DNA of 64,000 bases, from NCBI GenBank assembly GCA_963693085.1, contig OY856409.1:665971591-666035590 (forward strand), written 5' to 3'. This DNA is from Alisma plantago-aquatica (lineage: Eukaryota > Streptophyta > Magnoliopsida > Alismatales > Alismataceae). Every line of letters starts with the position of its first letter. The stretch's first letter is position 1. Below are positions 42,689 to 54,856 of this stretch, piece after piece. A model generated the notes under the pieces. The model had not been told where the DNA came from and did not search any database. It worked only from the letters and a program-made list of their open reading frames with translations. The translations under genes and the position numbers were made by a program.

Positions 42689-44711
42689 TGTTGGTATGTA
42701 TCTCCAGATAGCCAATCATATGATAATTTAAATGTGGCATTAGATACCTGATTTGATAATAATAAAGGTAATTCCATCTATTATGTTTATATCAACATGA
42801 GATGATGACACATACATAGTAGATGTCTAAAAATGATGTTACTCGATGACGTATGTCTTCACGTTCTTGACTTGAACAATGAGATCACACTAATTTTAAG
42901 AGTACATACATTCTTATTATGTCCCTAGTCGAATATTACTGTGGAAGAAAAATAGACAATAGTAATACACAAGACTAGAGTATGTGTTGACTGTCATGAT
43001 ATGTGATATAAAGTCAAGCACACAGGTAGATGTTAGATAACAGTGTATCGGGCATACCCACCATGAGAGTGATACATGAAGACAATGGAATGATAGTCAG
43101 AATCAGCTGTCATAGTGATAGTGGTTCTTAGACCTGAAATCAATATATTCATCGCATGCCATTCAAGTACTTTGACATCATCCACCGTGATCCTGAATAA
43201 GGATTTCCATAAAGGTGATGCTTGGGTGCACTGTGAGACATGGGGATAGAGTGTGAGCGATGTAGATGGGATTTATCCCTCCTAAAGGGGATTGATATCC
43301 AAGCCACTTGATAAGCGAGACTGGTAAATGTACGGTCGTAGTCATGTGATTCAATGTGTGATATGTGAACTCATATGCATCTCAGACAACCTCTGGTTCA
43401 TGGAACATGGATTGAACATTTAGAGGAGCTAATTACATGCCTCATGTTTAATATGAATATCAGAGACAAAGGAACTATACGATCACGGTAACACTGATCA
43501 TAGATTGTAGGTTGAAGTTGTTCTCCAACTCTCCCAATTACTTGGGTGGCAATGATGTGTTTCTAGATTCCCATCATTTCTTGTGATGTCATAATTGGTT
43601 ATAGACAATCACTACCAATGTAATTTTGGACCTATAGCATCACACGCATATGATGCACTTGTATTAAAGGAGTATATTCATGAATGATGTTTAGATTGAT
43701 TACTAAAAGTGTTTAGGTATTCAATTAGACAAATGAGGTTCAAAATTGACTAACTAGACTATGATTCGATCGATTCAAGTGTTGAACCAATTGGTTGGAG
43801 TGTCATGTCAATTTTGAACCAACATTGGCTAATCAATGACTAATCTAAGGTGTGAACTGATCAGTTCACATAGTGAATCAACCAATTCACATGTCCCAAC
43901 CTTCGGTTCATGGGATGAACCGCTCAGTTCAATGGCCAATTTTATTTGATCGAGGATTGGTGTTGACATCATGTTGTGCATTAATCGTATATTGAATACC
44001 AATGTGATTCAGAATAGAAAACTCCATAAACTGATCGGTTTGCACACGAACCGACCGGTTGGGCATGCGAACCGATCAGTTTTCCGTATGAAAATTCCAA
44101 AAAAAATATGAATCCGACCCTTTTGACTCCCGCATAGACTGGGAACCCTGACCCTAGCCTTGCCTATGAATAGAGGGGTATTGGGGGCTTCTCAGAACAC
44201 AATAATTTCTCTAACAATTGTTATCCTCTATGGTTGTGGTAACCAATAGAGAGCCTGAGCAATTCTACATGATAAAGGGAGGGATTACAAGGGAGAGACA
44301 ATTGTGGGAGAGTGTATCAACTCTAGCACGTTGATGTTCAAAAGGGACAACTCCTTCCCATCGGCTCTGGTAGTGCAACTGGAATTCCTGGTGGTCTGTG
44401 TGGACTACTCTAGAGGTGGGAGGCTATTTTCTTCCACTAGGAAGAAACCATCAACTGCTATCGTGCTGCACCAAGAGGCTAGTGGAGACGAATGTTTGAG
44501 TGTTGTTGTTGAAGAAGGAGTGAGCTATTTCCTGAAGAAGAAGCATGATGAAATACAAGGGTAATGTCATAGGACTTGCTCTAGGACTAGGGATAACCTT
44601 GCAAACTTTCCTTCCTAGATATGTTGTTGTTGATGCGATCTTGCTGTTAAGAGGAATTAGGCTTTAAATTTTTGTTTCCACTGCCTTATTTGTTGCCCCA
44701 ATTTCCCTATA
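42689..44711 (+). repeat. copia-C 5' LTR (2.02 kb)
   Basis: Starts TGTTGGTATGTATCTCC and ends TTTCCCTATA before the PBS. Its partner is 52634-54225 (cut by gypsy-2). The two resemble each other at roughly seven to nine identical bases in ten by eye over the parts compared. Strong palindromes cluster at 43764-44083, about 80 bp upstream of a TATA-like CCTATGAATAGAGGGG (44163). Confidence 0.9.
43764..44083 (+). promoter_or_regulatory. Palindrome cluster in copia-C 5' LTR
   Basis: Contains AACCAATTGGTT (43785-43796), the perfect 20-bp palindrome TGTGAACTGATCAGTTCACA (43851-43870), AAACTGATCGGTTT (44028-44041), AACCGACCGGTT (44049-44060) and GAACCGATCAGTTTTC (44069). Consensus GAACYGATCRGTTC. 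Partly kept in the 3' LTR (53725-54045). The position just upstream of the TATA region suggests transcription-factor sites; this is inference. Confidence 0.7.
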
Positions 44712-44712
44712 G

Positions 44713-44725
44713 TGGTATCAGAACC
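44713..44725 (+). promoter_or_regulatory. copia-C primer-binding site (initiator tRNA-Met type)
   Basis: TGGTATCAGAACC follows the LTR end with one intervening base. Confidence 0.88.
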
Positions 44726-44845
44726 ACATCAATTTATAGTGTATCTAGATTTAAATAGATATGATTGGATTTATTTAAATTCATATGATGAGAATATTAA
44801 ACTAGTTAATGTGCATATCTGATTAATTCCATATATGAATCTAAA

Positions 44846-44885
<40 letters not shown>

Positions 44886-46093
44886 TTACAAGCTCACCCT
44901 AAAATCAGTTTTGATGGTGGATGTGAATCATGGTTGTGGACAATAACCCTGGATCTATATGTGCATGGTTTTGGTTGTTTATTCCTATTCATATATCGGT
45001 TTGCATACTGAACCTTTCTCTCCTTTCTAAATGTAAATTAATGCTCTTCATCATGTTTCCCCTCAAATGTAACTCGAGGTTTTTCCTTTTACAATGTAAT
45101 AAGAAATTGGATAACTTTAATTTATATTTTGTCATGAGAAGATGTTCTGCACAAGATGAACTGATCAGTTCGTGAGATAAATCAATCAATTGGAGGATTG
45201 AGGAGGCCAGAGGACATGAGGATGAACCGATCGACTGGAGGAGTCCAGACATTAGTTGAACCTGAGAACCAGACAACTACTTTGTGATACCTACTGAGCA
45301 AGTGAGAGGCGAGCCGACTAGTTCAAGAGTTGAACTATCAAACTAGATTGTTTCAAATATGAATCTTCACCAAAAAAATGTTCCATATGATGTGGACATA
45401 GGTGGTAGTAATTTCTTGTGGCTACAAGAATTACATTAGTATGACCATAACCTTTTATTGTGTGTTTTATAATTGCATAATTCTCATTTGTGGTTATATC
45501 ACATATATGATATGTACCAAGTATGTGGTGATTGGATATATATATGTATTTATATATAAAATCCCTCAATACAATATTAAGTCTAAAATGCTTTCCATAA
45601 GCAACACACATGAAAAGCTTGATCGAATAAGTGTGGGCATCCCAAGGGTGGTGGACTGTCTATCTCGTGGAAGTGTGATGGTTATAATGTGGGTCTGCCA
45701 AGCGGGGTACATTGTTGTCGTGTTGCCTTTTGGGTCAGTCTTAACTAAGTGTACTTATTAGGATTTAGCACCAGAGGAATGTAGATGATGATGGCAAAGA
45801 GTTGTGCATATCATCTATCCAAGAGTTGCATATAATTCAATTTGCAAAAGTTTCCTACCTTAATAATTGACTATGGATGTTGCCTTTGGCTGAGTAATAG
45901 TTGAATTGTTTTGGATCTTGGCTCACTAGAAGATTGTACACTACAATCTTCTGAATTGATACATGAGGGTTATCAATTTGAACACAATAGTGGGAGAAAT
46001 AATGAATTAAAAGTCTAATTATTATCGTTAACTTATCAAATCAAACAAATAAAAAATGTTTTGAAAAGTTACAATTTTTATTTTTAGAATCTA
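44726..46093 (+). other. copia-C 5' leader with (AT)n, palindrome and hairpin
   Basis: (AT)n at 44849-44881, the 14-bp palindrome GAACTGATCAGTTC at 45158-45171, and a hairpin TAGTTCAA-GAG-TTGAACTA at 45319-45337, which is the counterpart of the copia-B leader hairpin. Open frames here (44930-45175, minus 44989-45276, 45402-45761) overlap each other and have no motif. Confidence 0.75.
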
Positions 46094-46740
46094 ATGACAA
46101 ACACAAACATGTTATTATTATGACCAGTCCTTGAGTATGCCAAACTAAATGGGATTTACTTCCAAATCTGTTTAGGATTTTGAGAAGCATTCTCATAAAT
46201 GAGTGAAAGCTCTATGTCCTTGAAAGACTAGAGCTAGAGGAACCTTCTCCAAATGCACCTAAAGCTGAAATGGATGCTTACTGGAAGCATGCCAATGATA
46301 TCATAGACATTTGAGTACCTTATGCTATGTTGTATGAGTCATAAGTTGCATAAGAATAATAAAAACATGGAGATTCTCAGGATGATAACACATTTTAAGA
46401 ATCATATAAAGCAAGTAAGATATAATGTCTCCAAACCACAGTTTGAGTGCAAACTAACAAGGGAGATCCAATAGAGTGATTGGGATTTCTTTTATCAAGA
46501 TTTGACCACAGGTATGATTCTGCAATCATTGTTTGAATCATATAGCCAGTTTATCTATTGCTTGGAATGATGATTAATTCCAAAGCATGAATGAAAAAGG
46601 ACAAAACCGTGATAGTGATTTGCGGATGAGAGTCCAAGGATGAAAGCAAGGCCAATAAGTGTTCTGAGGATGAGTTGAAGTCCAAGTCTTATGCACTCAA
46701 GATTAGGAGAAGGGTAAGTAAAAATGGAATATGTCCTTTT
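46094..46740 (+). pseudogene. copia-C gag remnant
   Basis: ATG at 46094 (MTNTN) aligns with the copia-B gag start. LEYAKLNGIYFQICLGF and later DLTTGMILQSLFESYSQFIY (about 46500-46558) match gag blocks. Many stops. The minus-strand frame 46555-46755 is a shadow. Confidence 0.75.
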
Positions 46741-47900
46741 CAAGTAAAGGAACAAAGTGAGAAGAAAGAGATAAATATCTCTACTTCATTACCCGATAAG
46801 AAATATGATAGAATTGTACATAGCAAGAGTTGCTTCCACTACAGTTGGAAGTTGTTATTCATGGGGATGTAATAAAATTAGTGAATTTCTATTATATACC
46901 TACCATTGATGAAAACATCATGAATCTTATATGGACAAGAATTTATGTTTCATGGCAATGACCTGTGTCCCAAAAACTATATTGATAGTTCTAAAGACAA
47001 AATGTGTATGATACGTATAGTGAATGATTTGATGACTCAAACAATGAATACCTATAGCATTGTCATCTAGAGAACATAAATGAGGAATGTATTTCAAAAA
47101 TCCATATGATGGTTATCTAGACTCTTTTGGTAATTGAACCCATAGAGACATGCAAGTCTTATTTATTGGGTAATATGACAAAAGCACCTTCACTAGATGT
47201 AGTAGGAGAGTCACTATTCCATTAGGGCTCATACATATTGATGTATATAGACCTTTTAGAAAAATGCTAAAGGTAGTTACAAGTACCTCAATATATTTAC
47301 TAATCCTATCAGTAGACATGGAAGTTTATATGTAATGAAATAGAAACATAAGATCTCTTGAAGTTTTCAAGGAGATTATGAATGAAGAACGTAACTAACT
47401 TGGTAAAATTAGTAAGATACTTCGATGTGATTGATGTTGAGATATTTTAAACCAAGACTTTGAGTACTTTCTGGAAATAATAATAATGTATCATGATGAC
47501 TCCATCTGAAAAAGAATGACTGTGTATCATAAGAGTGTATCAAAAAGAAAGAATCACACCCTATTAGTCATGGTGCAATGAATCTAGCTTTTTTCAAATT
47601 TGTTTTAGGCACATGCTTAACACTAAACAACATACCATCTAAAATGGTTCAAAAGACACCATATGAGATATGGCATGAGAAGTATCTTGATATGTCTTTT
47701 ATAGTGATTAGGATTGAAAGCTTATATAAGGAAATAGTTTCTTAAAAGCTTTGTCATCCATAAATCACATAAATGTTATTTTGTTTAAATACTACTTTTA
47801 TCCCAATCCAACAACAAATGTTTTTGTTACCAGGATGGCTGTATTCATGAATAGGAACTTAGCTCGAACAAAATCTATGGGAGTAAAAGTAGAAATCAAA
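46741..47900 (+). pseudogene. copia-C protease and integrase remnants
   Basis: Protease-side sequence near 46780-46990 is recognisable only through copia-B. The integrase zinc-finger stretch lies at 47050-47180 (decayed). VPSKMVQKTPYEIWHEK-like sequence lies at about 47630-47690. The active-site blocks are not readable. The minus frame 47113-47319 is a shadow. Confidence 0.7.
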
Positions 47901-48079
47901 ATGTTCTAGACTAACATGAAAACATTCAACCAATAAGAGGTACAATAGGAACATGGAGAATCACAAGTTTTTGTGGAATCTCAACTTCCTTATGTAACAC
48001 AAAACCTCATGGATTAGTAGAACACGCCTAGATCTTGAAAGATTATGATATTTTCAAGAAGGCAGTTGGTTGCTCATAT

Positions 48080-48668
48080 ATGATGAGTCAACTACCTATC
48101 TAGAAGCTATTAAGGAACTAAAATATGATGCATGGCTTGAGGCCATCAGATCTAAGATGGACTCCATGTAAACCAACCAGGTACAACCTTGGTGGATTCA
48201 CCTAAAGGGGTAAAACCTATAGGGTGCATTTGGGTCTTCAGGAAGAAGACTAACATGGAAGGGTAGATTGGTTGCAAAGAGTTTCAAACTAGTTCAAGGT
48301 GTTGAACATGATGAAGTCTTTCACCAGTTTTTATGGTTAAACCCATCAGGATCATGCTTGTTGTTACAACTTATTATGACTATAAGATTTTGCAAATGGA
48401 TGTTAAAATTGCATTCCTCAATTGGAATAATTATGAGGATGTCTACGTGACACAATCTAAAGGTTTTATAAATTTGATAATTCAAATAAAGTCTATAAGC
48501 TACAAAAATCAATTTGAGAATTGACGCAAGCATCTTAGAACTGAAATCTTCTATTTCAAGACAATCAAAGGGTGTGACTAGTCAGAATGAAGATGGAATA
48601 TGTGATTACAAAAGATTTAATGGGAGCATATTTATGTTCCACATAATGATGGGGAATAACATCCTTAT
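48080..48668 (+). pseudogene. copia-C reverse transcriptase, first part
   Basis: TTYLEAIKEL, then WVFRKKTNMEG (about 48230-48262), MVKPIRIMLVVTTYYDYKIL and QMDVKIAFLN (48333-48420), EDVYVTQSKGFINL. The end at about 48650 (MMGNNILI) corresponds to the sequence right after YVDD in copia-B; the YVDD box itself reads differently. Interrupted at 48668 by the solo LTR and continued at 51606. Confidence 0.85.
48664..48668 (+). repeat. Target-site duplication, left copy
   Basis: CTTAT immediately before the solo LTR; identical to 51601-51605. Confidence 0.9.
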
Positions 48669-51600
48669 TGTAAGGAGTGTGGGGGATCACCCCCTTACTA
48701 TAAAAAAATTGAAGAATTAGCATCCGTTCCAAACACACTCAAAGGTATGTTAGAATAGGTATACATTTTCCAAATTTATTATAATGGTATGCAAAAGACC
48801 AAAGTATAGCAGCGGAATATAAACGTTGACTATATTCAATTTATCACAAGGTTATTACAAAAGTACATCATAATATCTCATAAGGGTTTACAACAATGAT
48901 ACAACATAAGGATCTAAGTAGAGGGAAATCTAAACCATAACAACTTTGTCTCCAAGCTTTAACTCCTTAAGCTAGTCCAAAACATCATGCCTTATCATCC
49001 AAGTCCTTCACCCAGGATTGAAAGAATACCCTAGCAAGAAGAGAAAATAGATGACATCAATAAAGGCTGGTATGTGCATACCGAATAGGAAATTGAGAAA
49101 TATGTGGAATAAAGGACATCTAAGTGTAAAGGCTTCCCATGAAAAAGATAAGGACAACCCAAGTGGGTATCAAGAGAAATGATTTTCAATAACAAAAGAG
49201 ATACTTACCATAATTAAAACAATAAAGTTGTGCCATAATAGCACAAGTAAAGAAAGTAGGGCACACACCCCTACAATCATCATCAACCTACATGCATGTG
49301 GGATAAACATATCCCTAGAACAATATAAACACAAAGGCGGCCAAGTCTCATAAACTTGAAACCTGTTAGAGAAAGGAATACTTCCAATCTCCCAAATATA
49401 TTAAACATGGGCCAAGAATAACACATCTTTCCCTGGGTATGAGGTTCCTTTCCAACCCAAAAGAGCAGGAAATATCACATCTGCTCGGTAGGAAATAACA
49501 CATCTATAATAAAAACCAATGCAATTACACTACTCTAGTGCTACTGAATCACATAGCATGTTAAATGTAGAGGCAAGTAGAAAGTATAGTCAGAATATAT
49601 AAACTAGTCACCACATATGTGACCAACATATACATCCACCTCATAAGTGGGCAAAAGACATCACATGTCATCTTTTAGAGTTCCATCATGAACAAAGCAT
49701 AAGATAAGAGTTTAAAAGAATATCCATGGTCACATGATCAATATCAAATAAGGTTGTTCACATGAACCATGATTTTTAAAAGAAAAGGCATTGTGTATAG
49801 ACTAATGTATGTAGGACAAAGAGAATGAATAAGAATAGGTGAATTGCTCAACATAGAAGAATAGAGGATACATCATACATTTAGAGTGAAGAATTAGAAA
49901 TTTCTCAATATAGAAATAATGTGGGATGCAATCATACCTCAACTTCAGAGTCTAAACAGTACAATCAGTCCTAGATCCAAGCCTAGGACTCCAAATAACA
50001 TCTAGGGAAGGTGTACATGTACAATAAGTAAGGATCCCAAGCTTAGAGAGGCAGATTTCTCCAACAAAGCTCCTATCTCAAGCAAGAAGCACCTTCTCCA
50101 CTTTAGAGGTGAAAAACCCTAACAAAAGAACATGGAGATGAGGTGTTTATGGGTTCTAGGTGGGGTTTCACCATGGAAGGCCATGGTTCTAACCTGGAGG
50201 AAGGTGGAAGGAAGACTAACAACAAAAAAATAGGGAAGGGAAGGGAAATAGGAAACTTACTAGTTTTGGTCAAAATCACCAAGAAGGAGCTTTAGAACCC
50301 CTAAATAGAGCAAATTTGGAACCCTAGGAGCCTTCTTCACCATGGTAGGCACCTACTTTTACCTTGGGACAGCAACTTCATGGAAAAATAGAGTAGGAAT
50401 GATGCTCTAAGATAGTGGAAATAAAGGAGAGTAAGATTTTTTGAATTTGGAGTTGGGAAGGGGTAGATATGGCTCTATATAAAGGAAGAGGTCAAGTATG
50501 AGGTGTCTATGAGACTTTCCATGTGTCATGTATAGGGGTATCCATGGACTTGCAAGCCTTTATGGATAAGTAATAATTCAAGCATGAGGTTTCGAGTTAC
50601 TTTCCATGTGTCCAATGCTAAGGGTGGCCATTGACATGCAAACCTTTATGGATAAGGAAGAAGTCAAGCATGAGGTGTCCATGGAGCTTTCCATGTGTCC
50701 TTAGCCTAGGGATTTCATGGCCATGTAAGAGGAAAGCTCATAGAGGCTTATTGAATATAAAATGTTGGTTTATGGACACTTATATGCCATCCCAACCGAC
50801 CTCCAATAAAAGAAATAGCCCCATTGGTTGATAGCTTCTAAAGATAAGCTCATTTATAAAGAGAGTAATCCCTAAAATGCCCTTGGAAAGAAACATCTTC
50901 AAACCAAGGTGCAACTAGGCGCCCTATGGTTAAAAAGCTTTAGAATGATAAGAGAAGATATAAGGATTATAATACATGTGACAATTTGTAAAGAAAACCC
51001 CCCAATTGGGTAAATTGTAGAAAAGTCCAAAATGTACCTATAATTGCATAACTTGCACAAACAACATCCAAATTGGACCAAACTTCATACACAAGTTATA
51101 TTTGATGTGTTGAATATGGATTTTCCAATATTTACGTATTTTGAAGTTTATATAATCACATTATTCATTACTTATGCATTTTACTCATTTTCTCTCTCCT
51201 AAACTTATCCTAATATTTCAAGGTTGTCCAAATTAGATGAAATTTGACATGTGTGCTAATTTTGATATGTAGATTTCAAATTTGAAGTTTGTTTACACTT
51301 TTGAGACTTCTTTTTATGAGATATGTCATATGGCCCATTAACGACCCATTATCTGAATTATTTATCCAATTAAGTTTCTTATCTTCGTATTACCACCAAA
51401 ATGAGTTATGTGGCATATTTTATGTATCCATTATAAATCTCATATTAATGTTATAACATTAGGTTACATTAAGGTGATCTATACATGCATTAGCTCATTG
51501 GGGTTATACTAAACATATATTTAGGTCTAACCTTCAACCTTGTTTGGTTAAGTCTAAAATGTCAAATTCCTGGGTAGGGTCTGAGATCTAGTATGTTACA
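48669..51600 (-). repeat. Solo LTR of a Ty3/gypsy-type element (2.93 kb)
   Basis: A single LTR with TG...CA ends: plus-strand start TGTAAGGAGTGTGG, end TAGTATGTTACA, bounded by CTTAT on both sides. The copia RT frame resumes directly behind it. The minus orientation is chosen because TGTAACATACTAGATCTCAG is a usual gypsy LTR start and because leader-like sequence with TATATAG (about 50475) then lies in the proper place. No pol motif inside. Unequal recombination between two LTRs is the usual origin. The family differs from gypsy-1/-2. Open frames inside (50631-50831, minus 50899-51081) have no support. Confidence 0.88.
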
Positions 51601-51605
51601 CTTAT
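51601..51605 (+). repeat. Target-site duplication, right copy
   Basis: CTTAT directly after the solo LTR. Confidence 0.9.
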
Positions 51606-52600
51606 CCTACATATAATAAAACCTAGAAAGGAATAACCTTCTCTATGAAGGCTTTAGACAAAGCATCCTATGTGATAGGAATTGAGATCTATAGAGAGAA
51701 ATCTGGAAAGTTTCTTGAAAAATCTCATACATTGGCAAGATGTCGAAGGGATTCAACATTCAAAACTCAATGAGAAAGAACTTTTCCATGCTCCATGGAG
51801 TTAGTCTCTCAGGAGCCTAGTGTCCCAGTTCTTGTGAAGAATAGTAGCACATGAATATATGCCATATGTATTCACAATTGTATCTTCAATGCAATGTTAT
51901 GTACTTATCCCATTATCTTGTATGTATTGGACATGACGAGAGGATATCATGTTATCTCGTATGTATTGGACATGACAAGAGGATATATATATACCTATAT
52001 ATCAATCTTGTATGTATTGGACATGAGGAGAGGGTATATGTCAAATGCTAGTGAGATCCATTATATTACCATAAAGAACATTCATCAGTACTTGAGAAGC
52101 AATAAAATGATCGGTTCCTTGGTTATGGTAGTAAGGAAGAGTTGGGTGTAAAGGGTTACACTGATGCAAGACTCCAAAATGACAAATAGAATTAATGATC
52201 ACAATCTAATTTAATGTTTGACCTTAAAATAGAACTGTAAGCTGGAAGAGTTCCAAGAAAGAGACAATTGTTTAAGTCTATAATAGAAGTCGAGTATCTT
52301 GGTGTTATGTGAACAACAAAAGATACTGTATGGATGTAGAAGTTCATAGAGATGAACTTATGGGAGGTTCCAACCATTGATGACTCAGTAGAAATATTAT
52401 GACAATAATCGAGCTATTGGATAGGCTAGGAATCCCAGATAGCATACTACATCACTTCCATCTCATGCGAAAAGATGCACAATGAAGAGATGTAAAACTT
52501 GCCAAATACCGACTTAAAGCAAATGTTGTTAAACCTGCTTTAAAAGAACTTGCACAGCAAAAACACGATGTACATGCTCAGATCACTTGGAATAATATTT
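51606..52600 (+). pseudogene. copia-C RT end and RNase H remnant
   Basis: Fragments SMKALDKASYVIGIEIYREKS (about 51640-51705), AMLCTYP (51888), KNIHQYLRSNKM (about 52073-52110), GYTDARLQNDK (about 52155-52190), WKSSKKET, VEYLGVM and ALKELAQQKHDVH (about 52538-52575) follow the copia RNase H order. A triplication at 51916-52040 breaks the first part. Confidence 0.82.
51916..52042 (+). repeat. Tandem triplication in copia-C RNase H
   Basis: Three copies of TCTTGTATGTATTGGACATG.. start at 51916, 51955 and 52006 (spacing 39 and 51 bp; the last spacer contains an AT run). Other copia copies have one. Confidence 0.9.
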
Positions 52601-52622
52601 GTGGGTGAAATTATCTAAGTTC

Positions 52623-52631
52623 AAGTGGGAG
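52623..52631 (+). promoter_or_regulatory. copia-C polypurine tract
   Basis: AAGTGGGAG before the 3' LTR, as in copia-A and copia-B. Confidence 0.8.
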
Positions 52632-52633
52632 TT

Positions 52634-54225
52634 TTCTGGTATGTATGCCTAGAGAGGAAATCATATGATGACTGGAATGTGGCATTAGATACCTGATTTG
52701 ATAATAATAAAGGTAATTCTGCCTATTATGTTTGTCTTAACATGAGATGATGACACATACATAGTAAATGTCTAAAGAATGATTTTACTCGATGATGTAT
52801 GTCTTCAAGTACGTGACTTGAACAATGAGATCATATGAATGTTAAGAGTACATATATTCTTTTTATGTCCCTAGTTAGATATTATTATGGAATAAAAATA
52901 GACAATAGTTATATGTAGACTAGAATGTGTGTTGACTGATAATAGAATCTCATTATTCATGATTTGTGATATCAAGTCAAGCACACATGTACATGTTAGA
53001 TAACAATGTATCAAACAAACCCATCATGATGTGATACATGGAGACCATTGAATGGTAGTCAGTATCATACCCTATAGTGATAGCGGTGATTGTGGTTCTT
53101 AGACCTGAAATCACTACATTCATCAGATGTAGTTCATGTACTTTGACATCATCTACAGTGATCCTGAATAAAAGTTAACATTAATGTGATGCTTGGGTGC
53201 ACTATGACACATAGGGATAGAGTGTGAGTGATGTAGATGGCATTTTTCCATTCTACAAGAGATTGATATCCAGGCGACTTAATAACTGAGAATCAGAAAT
53301 GTACAATCATACTCATGTGATTTAATATGTGATATGTGAACTCATATGCATCTCAGACAGTCTGCTCTAGTTCAAGGAACATGGATGGAACGTTGCGAGG
53401 ATGACGATTCCATGCCTCGAGTTCAATCTAGATATCAGAGACAAAAGGAACTATAGGATCAGAGTAACACTGATAACAGATTGTAGGTTGAAGTTGTTTT
53501 CCAACTCTCCAAATTACATGGGTAGCAATGATGTGTTGCTAGTAATGTCATAATTGGTTATGGACATTCACTGCCAACATAATTTTGGACCTATAGGGTC
53601 ACACACATAGGATACACTTGGATTAAAGGTGTATATTCATGAATGATGTTTAGATTTATTAGTAAGAAGTGTTTAGGTATTCAATTAAACAATTGAGGTT
53701 CAAAATTGAATGACTGGACTCTATACCAACTAGTTCAAGTGTTGAACTGATCAGTTGGAGTGCTAGGTCAATTGGAAACAAAATTGGCTAATCAATGGCT
53801 GAACCAAGGTGTGAAATGACTAGTTCACATAGTGAACCGACTAATTCATAGGTCCCATCCGATCGGTTCATGGGATGAACCACCCGGTTCAATGGTCAAT
53901 TCGATTAGATCAAGGATTGGTGCTGACGTCATGTTGTGCATTAATCGTACATTGAATACCAATGTGATTCAGAATAGGAAACTGCATGAATTGACTAGTT
54001 CACTACACAAATTGATTGGTTGGGCATGCAAAATGAATGGTTCTTCATGCGCATGTTCTAAAAAATTCATAAATCTGACCCTTTTGACTCTCGCACAAAT
54101 TGGGAGCCCTGACCCTAGCCTCTCCTATAAGTAGAGGGGTACTGGGGGATTCTCAGAACACAACAGTTTCTTTGACAATTTTTGCTCTTTGTAGTTGTGA
54201 TAACCAATAGAGATCCCGAGCAAGT
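52634..54225 (+). repeat. copia-C 3' LTR, cut by gypsy-2
   Basis: Its start (TTTCTGGTATGTATGCC) is a mutated TGTTGGTATGTATGCC. Colinear with 42689-44258 until ...AGATCCCGAGCAAGT, where gypsy-2 starts. A TATA-like CCTATAAGTAGAGGGG lies at 54124. The remaining ~450 bp should lie behind gypsy-2, outside the window. Confidence 0.9.
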
Positions 54226-54846
54226 TGTTACAACCCCAAGTTTTGGGTTCGTATGGTTGTAAATACCATTTCCCCAATAAATGTATGATTAGAGAAATTG
54301 TATGATTTATGTGTATTAAATGGATTTCCTTTGATATATTTCCTTTAATTATATGATTTTGTGGACCCTACTGAGGTAGTAAGTCAAATATAATAAAAGG
54401 AAAGAAATTCTTAGATAAGATAAGAAAAACGAAATTAGAGATAATTATGTGCATATATGAGAATTATGTAGAAGTTTCTAAAAAGTGGCATGGGTGGCCA
54501 ATTTGAATTGATTTTTGGTTCCACTTGTTTTATATTAAGAGAAGAAATCAAAATAATGAAAATAGAAACAAAGAAAGAGAATAATTAGGGAATGATTTAG
54601 ATTTCATTATACAATAAGGAATCCAAGATTATTAGACTTTCCTTAATGAATTTTAGTTGCCAAATCTAATTAGGAAAGTGGTAACTTCTTGTGGTGGTCG
54701 TCAAATCAAGAGAATAGAATTTAAAGAGTTTAATACAGGGATGGAAGGGTACCCATTGCCTTTTGAGTAACAAAGCATACTGGTGGTTATCTATGTTTAA
54801 GCTTTCTCTCTCTCATATTATCCATTAGGGTTCCTCCTAGTTTATG

Positions 54847-54856
54847 TATATAAAAA
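54847..54856 (+). promoter_or_regulatory. Putative TATA box of gypsy-2 LTR
   Basis: TATATAAAAAGACC, repeated in the 3' LTR at about 62581 (GATATAAAAGGACC). Confidence 0.6.
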
